Assembly: GCA_963580455.1 (NCBI GenBank)
Contig: OY756958.1
Coordinates: forward strand, 7,080,501-7,144,500
Source: Euonymus europaeus
Taxonomy: Eukaryota > Streptophyta > Magnoliopsida > Celastrales > Celastraceae
DNA: 64,000 nucleotides
Direction of reading: 5' to 3'
Numbering within the stretch: the first letter of the stretch is position 1; every line of letters starts with the position of its first letter. The translations under genes were made by a program, and so were the position numbers. The notes beneath the pieces were generated by a model. The model ran no database searches and was not told the origin of the DNA. It saw only the letters and a list, made by a program, of their open reading frames with translations. This document shows positions 22,572 through 34,987 of the stretch, in pieces.

Positions 22572-22875
22572 TTGCGGGGTTGTTTCTCGTAAAGAAATCA
22601 AAACTGTAATGAAAAATATAATGAGTTCCGTTAAGATGAAGAGGTTTTTATTCGTTTCAATATAATGATAGTAATTAATGGTATCGATAATATATGAAGG
22701 TATTTGAGAAGAAAAACTATATCATTAAGAAGAAAAGGATAAAATTTAATTTAATTCAAAATTAAATAGATAGATAATTCATAATTGCACTTTATCTCTC
22801 TTATATCCTAGGTGGCTCATTGTGGTGTATTCTTAAGGCCTTCATTTTATATATAGATATAGATATAGATATAGA

Positions 22876-23355
22876 TTATCATAGGAAGCAAATATAAGTT
22901 TTTCTCTTGTGGGAAATTAATTTTTAGTAATTTAATTTAAATGATCAAACTTTTCATTTAATTAGGATTTATTATTATTGTTGAATTTTATAATATTCTT
23001 ATGTTGCTCTATTTAAATTAAACTAATATAGCTGAAGAATGATAATAAGAATTAATTATATGCGTGGATATGGATTTTTTTTTTGGCACGTTTAAGACTA
23101 TTAGCACGTTTAAATTGGAATATGGTAGCAAGAACATGTGATGTATGTTGTACAATATTCTAAGGTTTGAATTATTTTCTTTGACTATATGACTGCTATA
23201 ATAAAAAGATTAGTCACTACTTAAATTGAAGTGAAAAAGTTCACCTAAGAGAATTACGATGTTATTCATCGTAAAATTCAGTATTTTGTCGAGGAGCAAA
23301 ACACATTGGAAACTGTGACACAATCAATGTGTGGAACCTAAAGAACGAACCACCA
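22876..23355. other. AT-rich spacer
   Basis: Host-like AT-rich DNA between the Helitron 5' end and a solo LTR. No gene, terminal repeat or conserved motif was seen. Confidence 0.5.
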
Positions 23356-25153
23356 TGTAACACCTGACACTAAATATTAACATTGGGACATCGAAGTGAT
23401 ACAAAAATTGATGCTTTCAATGAATATTAAGTGTTAGGCACGTCCAGGCGGACCTAGGATAGTGGAGTTGAGTTGGGAACAAGGCAAGTAGTGCCTAGAA
23501 GCCATGTTCTACACGCTCCTAGGTGTCAGAACCAAGTGCCTAGGAGGCGCCCAGGCCAGCGTGTTTGCACAGGGGAATTTAGGGTTGAGCGCCTATGCAC
23601 ATGTCGTGATTTCTCGATCTTTTAAGTTCAAAAATTAGAGAAAAATGAATATATTTTTGATTTTGCTGAGAGAGAAGAAGAATAAGAGAGAGAATGAGAG
23701 ATTTCTTGAAGATTTAGCAAGGTTTGGAAGATCTAAGAAGCCTAAATCAAGAACAAGGAAGTCTCATCAAGATCTAAGGTAAGAGTCTATGATTTTTCAA
23801 GTTGTTTCATGGGTTTTCTAGAGTTGGTTTGAATCACAATTTTTTTGTGTGAAAATAGTGACTAAATAGGTTGAGATATACTTATTTTTTTATGGCATTT
23901 GTTAGATTTGTGCGATTCAAGAAGTTGGAGAAAAACCTAGAGAGAGAAAGGTAATGTTTCTTGACTTTTTGATTCGATTGTGAATTGAAATGTGAAATTA
24001 GGATCATGAGTAGATTGATTTATGTTTGAGAATGTTAAAAGCATAGGTTGGGTGGAATCGATAAGTTTGAGAGGTGAAATTGGATTTTTCAATTTTGCTT
24101 GGATAAAGATGTGGGGAATTCTTACCCAATTTTCTTTATGTTCATTTTCGTTCTCCAAAGAGCAGTTTAAATCACTCATTGGTCTTTCCCTTTGTGTCCT
24201 TGCCTTAATTATTTCTAAGGAGGGACGAACCTAATATAAGATTCTTTAAAATTTGTTGAATGTATATATGTATGCCTTGTACATATTCATAGTCAAATAT
24301 TTGTGTGGAAAATGTGGAATATTGTAGGGTTGTTCAAGGTTTCCAAGGAGTGCGGAAATACCGTTAGGTCATGTCAGGATTCCATATATACTTGAGGCAC
24401 CATATGGTGATGTCGTAAGGCCGCAAAGGGTTCTGTTGTGCGTAGGAATTTCAGAGGCCCAATTCATGGTCTCGTATGGTGTGATGATTTATTTATGTTG
24501 ATGCTCATGTTAAGTTTTCATATTGCTTGGATATTCCCTTTCTTTTTTTTTCCCAGCCGAGCCATCTGCTCACCCTATTTTCATTTCTTTGTATTCTTCA
24601 GATGAGACTGGTACTAATGACTAGGTTATGAATTAGGAGAGGCAAGAGTGACATAGATTGGTCATCCTAGAGCTTAGGACCCATTAGGTTAAATGGGTTA
24701 TTTATCTGTTGCTTAAATTATAGTACAATTAGTACTTGACTTGTTTGTCATCTTTGGAATTATGTACTTATATGGTAAGGATGATGGAGGTTGGGAGGGT
24801 GCTTCGTGTGGTTGGGACTCTCGTACTGGATGGATGGACTATATGTCCAGATGCTATGATTAAGTATGTTTATTTATGATGCCTGGTGATGATCTAAATA
24901 TGGATTGCATATGGATAGGTGGCCTAAGGCACTGCTTAGTTTGAGAATATGATAGATAGTCAGGGGCCATACTTGGAATGTGGAATTGTATTTGATGTAT
25001 GATGTTGCGTATTTCTTTAGGTTGACATTCTCCAATATAGGGGGAGGTACTGCCAAATCTTCAGTACAATTTCATTTGTTGGATGACATGTGAGAATATT
25101 TTTAGTGACGAGTGTGGACGTCATCACTAGTGTTCCCAAGTCAGGGCATTACA
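23356..25153 (+). mobile_element. solo LTR, gypsy-type (GGGCATTACA family)
   Basis: Starts TGTAACACCTGAC and ends CAGGGCATTACA. The flanks are CACCA (23351-23355) and CACTA (25154-25158), a 4-of-5 match to a target duplication. The diagnostic block GTTGACATTCTCCAATATAG then GGAGGT occurs at about 25020. It recurs at about 32981 and 44786, and inverted near 35150, so four members of this LTR family lie in the window. No internal region is present. Confidence 0.65.
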
Positions 25154-25539
25154 CACTATACTATGAAGGTGCAATATGAAACTCTATAAAGCTTTCGAGC
25201 ATAAAATCACATAGCTCGCATTTTATGTTGAGTGATGTGTGAAATGATTTGATGAAATATTTGTGAAGCACAAATTCATTAAGTCATTATGGGATGTGAT
25301 GAAGCTGTAGTTAAGGGATATTTTAAACACCCATTGTGCCAGTTAAGACTCATTTTAAAAAGGTTATGATGTGCTAAAGACTATGATTAAGCACTCCTAA
25401 CCATGATGGCTAATCTTATTAGCATGTTGTGAGACACTGGTAGTGTTGCATGATGAACAATAGGCGTGAACTGTCATTCAATCATTGTCATCCATGTGGG
25501 AGCATATGATATGTTTATGATGATGAATGAGGATCACTG

Positions 25540-26440
25540 TGCATATGTAAAACATCCAAAAATGACATTTTACTATTATATTTATATGTGAACAAATTTA
25601 GGAGGCTGGGAATAACAAAATGTTGATTGCAACCACCAAAATATGGTTGACATAAAACTTTGAAATGAAAGATATGGGTGAGACTAGTTATGTATAGCTA
25701 TAAACCCATAGACATCCTTAAGAAAGGAATACATGCCTTATTAGATGTATGAGTCTCATGACTCTGCAAAAGAAAATAAAAATGTCCATAATATCATATT
25801 CTAATGCTATTGGGAGTTTCACGCATGCAATGTTGTATACTTTATCATATTTTAGCCATCAGGCTAGTAATTCAGTAATCAAACGAATATTGAGCTTGAG
25901 CACTAGGAACCAGTCAAAAGGATACTAAGGTACTTAAAAGGAACAATGGACTATGAACTCTATTGAGGAGAGGATTTGAGTTTGTCGACTACTTTGATTC
26001 AAATTGGGAAAGAGAAAGAGAAGTAGACAAGCGCAAATCAAATTTAGGATATACATTTTTACTTAATAAAGAAGTAAAAGGCAATCCTATGTTTCCATAT
26101 AAATCATGAAAGCTGAGTACAATGCATATGCCTCAATGATCAAAGAGGTTGCAAGGCTTTAGAGGTTCCTATAGCATTTGACAATTGTTGAACCTACATC
26201 AAAACCATCACATTTTGGTGTGATAGTATGGTTACATTGGCTTGTAATAAGGATCCTAAGTACCATTGAAAAACTAAACATATTTACTTGACGTATCACT
26301 ATGTCAGAGATATAATTGCACAAAATAAGGTATCACTATGTCAGAGATATAATTGCACAAAATAAGGTGGTCTTAAAACACATATCTACGAGTCAAAAGG
26401 TATTGACTAAACAATTTTCATTTATTTCAATGGATCCAAA
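25540..26440 (+). pseudogene. copia pol 3' fragment: reverse transcriptase end and RNase H
   Basis: Translated pieces in shifting frames read DHCAYVK, AGNNKMLIATTK, NFEMKDMGE, RYLKGTMDYEL, MKAEYNAYAS and HYVRDIIAQNKVVLKHIST. These are the standard order for the C-terminal third of Ty1/copia pol. Several stops and frameshifts interrupt it. A 34-36-bp tandem duplication (two copies of TATCACTATGTCAGAGATAT at about 26297 and 26331) lies in the RNase H part. It has no LTR of its own nearby. DNA from 25159 to 25540 is similar in composition but was not identified. Confidence 0.7.
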
Positions 26441-26694
26441 ATAATTGGAATCCCAAGTCTCAAATTCTTTATTCTTCGATATAATACATTTATCCATAAA
26501 TCCTTAAAGTTCAAACCAACATTCCCTCTGCCTATCAAATTAATGGATACAAATTAAAAAATTCAATAGTTATATACAAAACTATCTAATGAAACACCAA
26601 TTACATTCATTAACGTTATTTATCAACATGTACGACTTAGTGCATCTTCAAAATTATCATCAGACTCTTGTTTAAATATATATATATATATATT
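26441..26694. other. AT-rich spacer with (AT)n
   Basis: No gene seen. It ends in an (AT) run that includes the left ATATT target repeat (26690-26694) of the copia element that follows. It may be part of the LTR that continues at 29829. Confidence 0.4.
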
Positions 26695-26777
26695 TGTATG
26701 AAATATAATACAAACACATGTATTAGTGCACAACAGAATGCCTGTTGAAGCACAAATTATGGATCGATTGGTTTGGT

Positions 26778-27411
26778 TCAACGTACTACGAGATGAATCA
26801 CAGACTTCTTTATAGGTGCGAACACACCGACAACAATGATGTCACTAAAATGTCTGGACTCGAGATGGAAATTGACTTTTTCAAGAGAGCCCAATAGGCT
26901 TGCTTTGGTTAATCTAGCCATTATCTCTTGACAAATATAGCCAAGTCTAGCATGCCATAATATACTATCTATTTTATGAATAGTAACAAGTGCAGAAGAA
27001 GAAGAAACAATAGTATAATAATTTAAAAAATCCATTGACGAGTTGTCCACTAAAGAACAAATTATTATCAAAAAACATATTAACGACATTGTTCTCAAAA
27101 TGAAAAGAATAACCTAAAGGCAATAAAGCTAGCACATAGCAAAGGTTACACGGAGAATTTGGACAATATAAAACATCATGCAGGATTAAACTACGACCCC
27201 CTAACAATCTAAGTTGATAGGAACCGCATCCCAAGATCTCCACTTGTCTATTATTTCCCAGATAGATGTATTGAGTTCCAGTTGGAATTCGGTGAAAGTC
27301 CACAAAGCCTTATATGTTATGAACTATGTGTTTGTTCGCTTCTGTATCAAAAATCTAATCAGGAAGGGAGTTAGCAACTAATGCATAAGAAAAAACATTG
27401 ACAAAACACAA
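26778..27411 (-). pseudogene. copia protease and pre-integrase remnant
   Basis: From high to low coordinate: a protease active-site region where the expected D-S/T-G-A reads DTEA (27337-27348). It continues as PTGTQYIYLGNNRQVEILGC and LHDVLYCPNSPCNL, the usual copia protease C-terminal half. Next comes the gag_pre-integrase motif ILWHARLGYICQEIMARL...GLLGSL-like. Stops near 27310 and 27370 and a frameshift between the two halves break it. The 5' end of this remnant directly follows the gag stop. Confidence 0.7.
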
Positions 27412-28220
27412 TTAAGGAATTACCTTCTTGGGCTCAGAATAATTTCTAGCTAGGTGTCCCTTGTTTCCACAATTGTAGCACTTCATTTTAGCTACATTTC
27501 TCTTGGGCTTTGTCTTCTCAATTTTTTTCCCTTTAGGCTTGTGACCTTTCCATTGCTTATTTTTCCCTCCACCATTGCTTTTAAACCCATTTTTGGGTTT
27601 GTTATGAGCATGGGCCACTAAGGCCACTTTCTTGGCAGTAGCTTTGCAATCAACTTTTAGCTCAAGGTGACGTGAAATGTCATCAAAGGTTTTGATGTTC
27701 TCCAAGTGAGTCATCAATTTTTTCATGTGGACCCACTTAGAATCGAGCAAGGAACAAATCATGGCCAGCACCTGTTGCTCATCACTAAGTTCAACACCAG
27801 CATTCCTCAAATCCTTGACCATGCCCTTCATTGCATGAAGATGCTCAGGCATAGTGTGATTTGGCAGCAACGTAAACTCCTTGAATTTGAGGTTCAAGGC
27901 ACGAAGCCTAGTGAAATTGGTTTGCCCAAACTTCATTTTGAGCTCATTCCACATGGCTTGAGCTGTAGTGCAATTATCAAAATAATCAATTAGGTCATTT
28001 TGTATAGCACTAAGCATTGTGAACCTGCACAACGATCCTTCTTGACCCAATTTTCATAGGCTTCCTTATCATGATAGGGTTGGGCTGTGTTACCTTCTTC
28101 GGGTGGCACCATAGCCAACTCCAAGGTTTCAAGCACTTCTTGCTCGTTGAGAAGATACTGAATCTTCCTTCTCCACATATCATAATTTTCAGATCCATTT
28201 AGCTTTTCACCTTTGTTCAA
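27412..28220 (-). pseudogene. copia gag (UBN2-type) with zinc knuckle
   Basis: The start MNKGEKLNGSENYDMWRRKI and later MWNELKMKFGQTNFTRLRAL match the plant copia gag/UBN2 domain. The end is lysine-rich and carries a CYNCGNKGHLARNY knuckle whose last cysteine is replaced by tyrosine. One frameshift at about 28020-28030 separates the first 65 codons from the rest. Otherwise the frame is long and open, which suggests a fairly recent element. Confidence 0.8.
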
Positions 28221-29332
28221 ATCAACAATAACATTGTTGGATTCAATTTAGGCACAATTTCATATAACATATTAACAACATAATATGCACGCAAATATTA
28301 TTATAAGCACTTAACATATATAATAAACGTATAATGAGGATTATTATGCACATAGCACAAATGAAAGTTAGTGTTGGTTTTCTAAGTTTGACTAACAAAT
28401 ATAGCAACCAGATCGTTCCTAGGAAAGATGGGGAGTTTTGTTCAATACGGCGCACAATTAAGTAATCCTTTTGCTCGACAGAACTTTCTAGACATTTTTA
28501 AAAATGTTAGTCACTTATGAAGATTATCCAAACAAATAAAAAATAAATGCATAAAAAATATGCAAATTATAATTTAACAAATGAATTTTAATTACATTAA
28601 ATTCCTCATTATAATTCAACAAATGAATTATTAATCATGCAATACAAGAAAAGAACACATGGTTTATAATTATAAACACCAAGCACACAATTAATAAAAG
28701 CATTTAAGTCATAAATTAATTTAAGATATCACATAAATAAATTAAATAAAACAAATATGGGTCAAATTACAGGGGAAAATATGATTTATTATAAAGACCT
28801 AATCTTTATTCTAGCCCAAATGCACTTAAAAGTCCAAAATTAATATTAAATTCAATTTTAATATATAACACAATAGTCCAGTAGCCAATTAATAATATTA
28901 ATACTTCTTTTTTGTTGGTCACAAAGACTAAGCCCAATTTTACAAGAAAAACTGTCAAGCCCAAACAAAATTAGATTCAATAATTCACGTCTATGCAATA
29001 GTTAGTAAAACCAAGCTCAACTTTTTAAGAAACACATGACCTTTTGAAGTATGGAATCACATAAATTCCATTTAGTTTTTAGTTGACACTTGACAGTGAC
29101 TTGTAATATGACCTAAACAACAATAAAATACATACACAAAAAACAATGGAAATTATTCTTTATATTTCAAAGCTTATCAATTACGTATCAATAGCCACTG
29201 CAAACTTATTTTGATTAATAAAATCAATATCGAACCCTATAAATTAATCTACACAAGATAATCGATGATTAAAAACTCATTTAATCAATTGAAGATTAAA
29301 ACCAATTTAATCATAAAAATGAGAACCAAACA
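28221..29332 (-). other. untranslated leader of the copia element
   Basis: AT-rich 1.1-kb stretch between the gag start and the primer-binding site. No conserved coding sequence was seen. Confidence 0.6.
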
Positions 29333-29350
29333 GATCAGCTCCGATACCAA
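29333..29350 (-). other. primer-binding site of the copia element
   Basis: On the minus strand TTGGTATCGGAGCTGATC lies directly next to the LTR, close to the tRNA-iMet complement. Confidence 0.8.
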
Positions 29351-29823
29351 TGTATGAAATATAATACAAACACATGTATTAGAGCACAACAAAATACCTG
29401 TGTTTGATCAAAAAATAAAATACCTGTTGAAGCACAAATTATAGATCGATTGGTTTGATTCCACGTACTACGAGATGGATCACATACTACTTTATAGGCG
29501 CGAACACACCGATAGTAATGATGTCACGAACACGTCTTGACTTGGGATCGCTACTAGAGTCCTCCCATTATTCACACTCTAACTGGCCTTGATCACGTAG
29601 GCGGAAGATCAGAGTTTCAAGAGAGAGAGAGCATCTACGTTTTTTTTTTGTCAAATACAAGTGACTAACCCTTGTATTTATAGGCATCTAAGTGATAAGC
29701 ACTAAAGTCTCCTAAACTGATTGGGTTACTACTTTATCATCTTAAGATAATATTTAAGAATAAATCAAACATTCAATTTGATTTATCTCATGTAATATCT
29801 ATTAATGTGGACGTATATCCACA
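29351..29823 (-). mobile_element. copia 5' LTR, 473 bp
   Basis: In element orientation it begins TGTGGATATACGTCC and ends TTATATTTCATACA. The matching end at 26695 shares the terminal 160 bp. A 26-bp stretch ending AAAATACCTG is repeated in this copy near 29400 and absent from the other. ATTTATAGG-like sequence near 29680 is on the plus strand only. Confidence 0.8.
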
Positions 29824-29828
29824 ATATT

Positions 29829-30654
29829 AATACACCACAAGCTAGTTTAATATTTGATGGACACATTATTACCTCTTTAAACCCTTTTAATATGATAGAT
29901 ATAATTCTAATCTAGTTGATAAACAATCTCAAGCACTAATTTGACCTACAATTCCTTAAACTTTCATGGGAAAAGATACACCACGAAATTACCAATTTCA
30001 TGAACAATTGAATTATCATTTCTTTCAATTCCAAATCAATTCTCATATCAAGTAGTACACCTTACCTTAAACTTGATTTTCCAAAACCCCAAGAAATCAA
30101 GTCCCTCCTTGATTGTGTTCAAAATCTTCACTTGAACCTAAAGATAAACACAATCCAAGCTTTATTTGAGCTACCCAACAAGAAAAGAACCATTGAATTC
30201 AAAATCCCGAAAAAACCACTTTAACATAGAATTTTAGAACCAAAGATTTAACTCAAACTATCATCTTTTTGGTAAGAAAATGAAGTGATTAAGAGAACTC
30301 ACCTATGAAACGCTCTTGTTGGCTGGAAAATTTGTCGAAATTTCATTGGAAAATAGCTAGTCGTGCAATGTGCAAAGAAATGGAGGCCAACTCCTTTCTT
30401 CCTTCTTAAAAGATGTCTTCGTGCCACAATTTTTTATTTTGTTTTGACCATTGACCATATATCTTTTGGTGTTTTAATTTGTTTATAGTTTTGACCAGAA
30501 AAATTCCTTCCATATACTTTAAGTCCTCTTAATATTTTAATTTTAAACTCACCTTTTTTTATTCTTTTCATTTACTCTCACTTATTTTATTTTATAAATT
30601 TTTTCACATTTATTTTCTTTTCTTCTTTTTATTTTTCCAGGACAAGGTATTACA
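29829..30654 (-). mobile_element. LTR remnant (TGTAATACCTTGTC family)
   Basis: In minus orientation it begins TGTAATACCTTGTCCTGG at 30654. The last 600 bp match 39990-40595 through shared blocks such as AGGAAATGAAGTRATTAAGA and AACTCACCTA. The copia element at 26695-29823 may have inserted inside it. The other boundary was not found. Confidence 0.5.
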
Positions 30655-30658
30655 TATG

Positions 30659-30869
30659 AGCACATCCTTATACACTTGATCATTGGTAATTGTGTTGTGG
30701 ACTAGTTGGATCTAGTATAGTACTAGATTCAGGACCTCGAGTAGATCCTCCACGTTTGGTAAGTAGGTGATTCCGCTATGCATGGTCTTGCTAGTGCATG
30801 GATATCCTTGCAGATGAGTAGATGATTCCAAATGAGCTTGCTAGTTAGTAAAACCCACGTCTTCCTACA
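30659..30869 (+). mobile_element. 3' end of a copia-type LTR
   Basis: Homologous to 3580-3780 over about 210 bp (CTTGATCATTGGT, AGTACTAGATTCA, TCCACGTTTG, GATGAGTAGATGATTC) and ends CTTCCTACA. It is truncated at the left by the LTR remnant at 30654. Confidence 0.6.
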
Positions 30870-31015
30870 ATATATAAAACCCTACTAACCTTGCACATGC
30901 ATGAACTCAGGGTTTCAAAATTAAAAGGGCCCCACAATTAATCCGATCACCTCCTTATTTGTGTGATCGTTTCTTTATGGCTTATTAATTGTCTATTAAA
31001 TTAGTTGGGAAGAGC

Positions 31016-33163
31016 TGTAATACCTTACCCAAAAAATAATATATATCTGGAAAATTTGATTTGTAAATTTGGGTTCGAAAAAATACATAGAATTGAGTTA
31101 AATTTGACTAAGGATGGGTTAATCATTAGTTAAATAGAATTGAATAAACATGTAACATAAAAATCAAAGTATATATTGGCCACTCGCCACCACCGAAGTG
31201 AACAATATATATATATCTATATATATATATGCACACATGAAATATAACTATATATAGGTAAGCTCCATCTAAATATATATACATGAATATGTATCAAATA
31301 TACATATATACCTTAGACAAGTTAGTGGTTCGCACAATGTCGAAACAAAGAAAGCCGAGAGAGTGAGCGAAGAACAAAGAGAGTGATTTTCTAGATGAAT
31401 TTTGGCTTGGATTGAGTAGATTTGTGAGTACTCAAGAAGATTCAACAAGGATTTAAGAAGGATTTGATGTAAGCTTTTCTAGATTTTGGAAAGTTAGGTT
31501 TTATGGGTTTTTGTAGATATGTGTTGAATCTTAATTTTTGGGTGAAGTTAGAGATAGAATAGGTTGATCGAGACTTGCTTATGGTTATATAAGTAGATTT
31601 GATTGTTTATTTGTACGATTTGTAGAGATCCAAGAGTTGAGATTTTTTAGAGAGAGAAAGGTAAGAAATTTCTTTTTTTCTTGGTTGTTGGATTTTGACA
31701 TATGGAATGAGATATATTATTGATATGAAATGGGATTCCATGTTTGCCGTATGTTTAGGTTGGGAAAAGCCAAACCCTAGAATTTGGGGATTTTTTATAA
31801 TTGTTTTGCTTGGATACGAGGTAGGTGATTTCTTACCCAATTTCTTGTTCATGTTTATCCTTAGATTATTCCTAAAGAGCGATTTAAATTCTTCATTGGT
31901 TGTTTCTTTGTGTTCTTGCCTTAATTGTTCCTAAGGAAGAATGAGACATGTATGAATTCTTTGATATCACTAAATTTACGAAATTGCATACCCGGTTACA
32001 TGTTTGATCTTATATCAAGCATGGTTTAATTCTAATTTTGCATCATATGATAGAATAAATATATGTAGCATATCTATTATTGTATATACACATTGGCATG
32101 CATTTTATATACATGGGAAGCTCAAGTATGGACTTGTAATTCCCTTAGGTTGATTGAACGTTACATGGGAGGATGGTAGGCAAAGTTTAGGCTAGACTTT
32201 TACCAACTAACTTTATGGAGGCAACACACGGAGATCCCAAGGGGTCAGTTCCAATCAAACCTAAATCTTGTATTTGTGATGACAGTTATGCATGTGGTCC
32301 ATTCCTCATGGGTCAAGTGTGAATGGTGACAGTGTTCACCGATGGATTTGTGATTGATGTCAGGGCATTGACTGGAGATGGCCCATGCAGGATTGACATG
32401 ATATTTGGATTGTATGTTTGAGTTTGATTATATGTTCATGGTTAGATAGCATTTTGTGTCATGAAACATTTCCTTGAATATTCAACCTTATGTTATTTAT
32501 TACTCTATTTACCCTACTGAGCCTTCTACTCACCCTTTACTTTTTTTTTCCTACCCACAAGTGAGACCGGTTATGGTGTCGACGATGTGAATATGTAGGA
32601 GAGTCTGTGATATGATTAGGCCACCTAAAGTTGAGAGAAGATTATTGAGGATTTTCCTCATTTTTTTTGTTATGATATATTTTCAATATATATATGGATG
32701 TGATATCTTGATAACCTCTTCAGTGAGGATATTTGAACGGTTGTGAAAGTGCACCATGTGATCACGACTCCCAGGCCGGTTTGAGGACCATGTGTCCTGA
32801 ATGATTTGTATGCATGAATATATTTATGTTTGTATTGCGTGTTTACATGTTTATGATGGGATTGCATGCTGATAGATGGCTTGAGGCCCTGCCTAGGTAT
32901 TGTGAATTGCATGATGATTGATGACTTTAGGCATTATTGAGTTATTGATGTGATTATTGTGGTTATTTGTTGCGCATAACCAAGTTGACATTCTCTGATA
33001 TACGGGGAGGTGGTGCCAAATTTTTGGTTGAATTGGAGTTAACCTAAATGTGTATGGATTAAGTTTGAACTCAATTACTATGAATTATGATGCATTGATG
33101 GTTAATGATCTTGATGACGTAAGAAAATACAATTGGTAGCGCCTCTCGGGTTGGGGCATTACA
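31016..33163 (+). mobile_element. solo LTR, gypsy-type, 2.15 kb
   Basis: Starts TGTAATACCTTACCC, ends TTGGGGCATTACA, and is flanked by AGAGC at 31011-31015 and 33164-33168. It contains the family block GTTGACATTCTCTGATATAC then GGGGAGGT at about 32981. No internal region is present. Open frames inside have no domain. Confidence 0.85.
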
Positions 33164-33168
33164 AGAGC

Positions 33169-34348
33169 CCCTTTGACTTTATTATTTTTTGTTTTTCCTA
33201 GGCTAAGGGCCATCTGTTGGTTTAAGGTATGGTCAATTGGGGCTTCTTTTCCTTTAAGATGTCTTAGCTTTGTCTTTTGATCTACTAGATTCATCAAAAA
33301 AAAATTTTGGGAGAGTACTATAAGGTTATCTCCATGGAAGGTAATGCAAAAGCATTCCTCATTACCTAAAACTATGGATGTCGCGTTGGCTATAGATGAA
33401 CACAAAACACCTAGCAACCACACACAAAGAATATGATGGATCAAAATATCAAATCTTATGGTTATGTTTTCCCTTTATTTATAGAACTTGCTTCATTCAA
33501 TTACAATTATTTCATAGAGAAACGCCAACCCAAATGCTATATGGAGTGTTATCCACTTTAGCTAACTGTCATTATAGCGGTCGATCTTGTAAAAATGAGA
33601 CTCCAACTGGGGTGATAATTGAGGAGCTATTATACTATCCCACACATGAGTTGCTATTTTTAATACTTCTCTAGAGAGGGAAGGAAATGTGCTTTATATA
33701 GAGAAAATAATAATATATAGTTGAGAACTAAATTGAAGAGAATTATAATTTTTTTTTCTCAGTTTTAGTGTATTTTATATTCCTTGAGTGCTTGGGTTAT
33801 TCCAACCAAGCATTGGCTAGTTTATGACATGTCAGTTTGGTAAGTTCTTGGATCATTGTTTTGGTTGTTGGAACTGGTGCTTGATGAACAGATTTCAAAT
33901 AACTTGAATATAGAGAGATTGAAAAAGATTGAGGCGAGATTGGACCTCTAGCCTTGAAACGATTTATTACATGCCTTTTATGGTGCTTATAGTTATCATG
34001 TAATAACACTTCTTAGGTCTACTTAATCACACACCATTGTAAACACAAAATAATGGTGTCACATCTAGTCAAGATTTTAGTACCCTCTCTCAAGAATGGA
34101 CACAAAAGGAGAAGAAAGAAGGAAGAATGAGAAGATAATATGTCTCCAAGAACTTTTTGCGCAATTTACTATTTTCTCAGGACTAATACAATTAAAATCA
34201 AGATTAATTTCAATAAAAATATTAAAATCAACAATCAATACTAAATATGTTACATATCTTAACTTTACATTTATAACAAAAAATGTTACAACCTTTGTAA
34301 CACTAAATATTTTATTTTCCATTTTATTTTTATTCAAAATTTCCAACA
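33169..34348 (-). mobile_element. copia 3' LTR region (SIRE-like), with a possible LINE tail
   Basis: On the minus strand the LTR begins TGTTGGAAATTTTG at 34348, directly after a G-rich tract. CTATAAATAAAG near 33480 (minus strand) could be its TATA box. The left boundary is not clear. The stretch 33200-33310 on the plus strand ends GATTCATCAAAAAAAAA, which looks like the 3' tail of a non-LTR retrotransposon instead. Confidence 0.45.
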
Positions 34349-34987
34349 ATCCCCACACGAATAGATATTGATTGAACTATGAAACTGACAAGAAAGAAAG
34401 AGAGCAACAATGAAAAGTTACTGCATCAGAGTTATGTAGCTTTTGGCTTTGAATCTTCCATAGAGATATCTATCGGATTTACTTAGCTATCTAGTTAACA
34501 TGGTGTCTTGAACTAGCCAGCCTCTCATGTAAATACAGACAATAAGAATCACACAGTTCCTTTTTCAAAAGTACTTGATTCTCAAGGTGATTTTCATTTT
34601 GGCCCCAAAACACTTCCTAGTTTCAGTGAGCGCTCTAGAGAATGTAACCTTTTCAATTCTCATAAAAGTGACCTCGTTTCACACTTGCATAGATGCTCTT
34701 AATAAAGAATATCCTGCAATACATCACTTGAATTTCTTAAGCTATAGGAATCATTAAAAGCTTAACCTAATTCTCGTGATAGACAACACTATCTCATCAT
34801 AGGAATGGGTAAGAGTAACTCCTTAGTGATATCCTAAGCCGACACACAATTCGGTTGTCCCTTTAAACCTAGATCTTGGGATCTTCAGTCAACAAGGTAG
34901 GGTTTCCATCAAGGTAATTCTCAAGATAACCGCAAATCCATTGTGGTCTTTGACGCTTGAAAGACCTTAAATGTAATTTGCTCCTCC
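34349..34987 (-). mobile_element. 3' internal region and polypurine tract of a copia element
   Basis: Minus-strand sequence reads GTGTGGGGAT directly before the LTR TGTTGG, a polypurine tract. The preceding 0.6 kb is non-coding and has the look of the long 3' untranslated region of SIRE/Angela-type copia elements. It is cut at 34987 by the LTR that follows. Confidence 0.45.

Larger units (their letters stand above)
15000..22875 (-). mobile_element. non-autonomous Helitron split by a gypsy insertion
   Basis: On the minus strand the 5' end is A|TCTATATCTATATC at 22875, followed by ATATAAAATGAAGGCC and GAGCCACCTAGGAT, a typical plant Helitron start. The 3' end is the hairpin plus CTAG|T at 15000. 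Without the gypsy element (15142-22160) and its 5-bp duplication the Helitron is about 0.85 kb and has no RepHel coding sequence. Inside it are AT-rich DNA and a 21-G run. The A|T insertion site matches Helitron behaviour. Confidence 0.65.
26695..29823 (-). mobile_element. Ty1/copia element, internally deleted
   Basis: Minus-strand element of 3.13 kb flanked by ATATT at 26690-26694 and 29824-29828. Order from its 5' end: complete 473-bp LTR (29351-29823), primer-binding site, long leader, gag, protease remnant and pre-integrase domain. Then, without integrase, reverse transcriptase, RNase H or polypurine tract, comes the first 175 bp or so of the 3' LTR end (26695 to about 26870). The breakpoint joins the pre-integrase codons for NFHLE to LTR sequence. 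The perfect target repeat shows the deletion happened after, or in the course of, an otherwise normal insertion. Confidence 0.85.

Noticed and set aside
20419..22665. Several open frames of 60-90 codons on the plus strand
   Set aside because: They lie in the gypsy 3' LTR or the Helitron and show no domain. The last two run through the poly-G tract.
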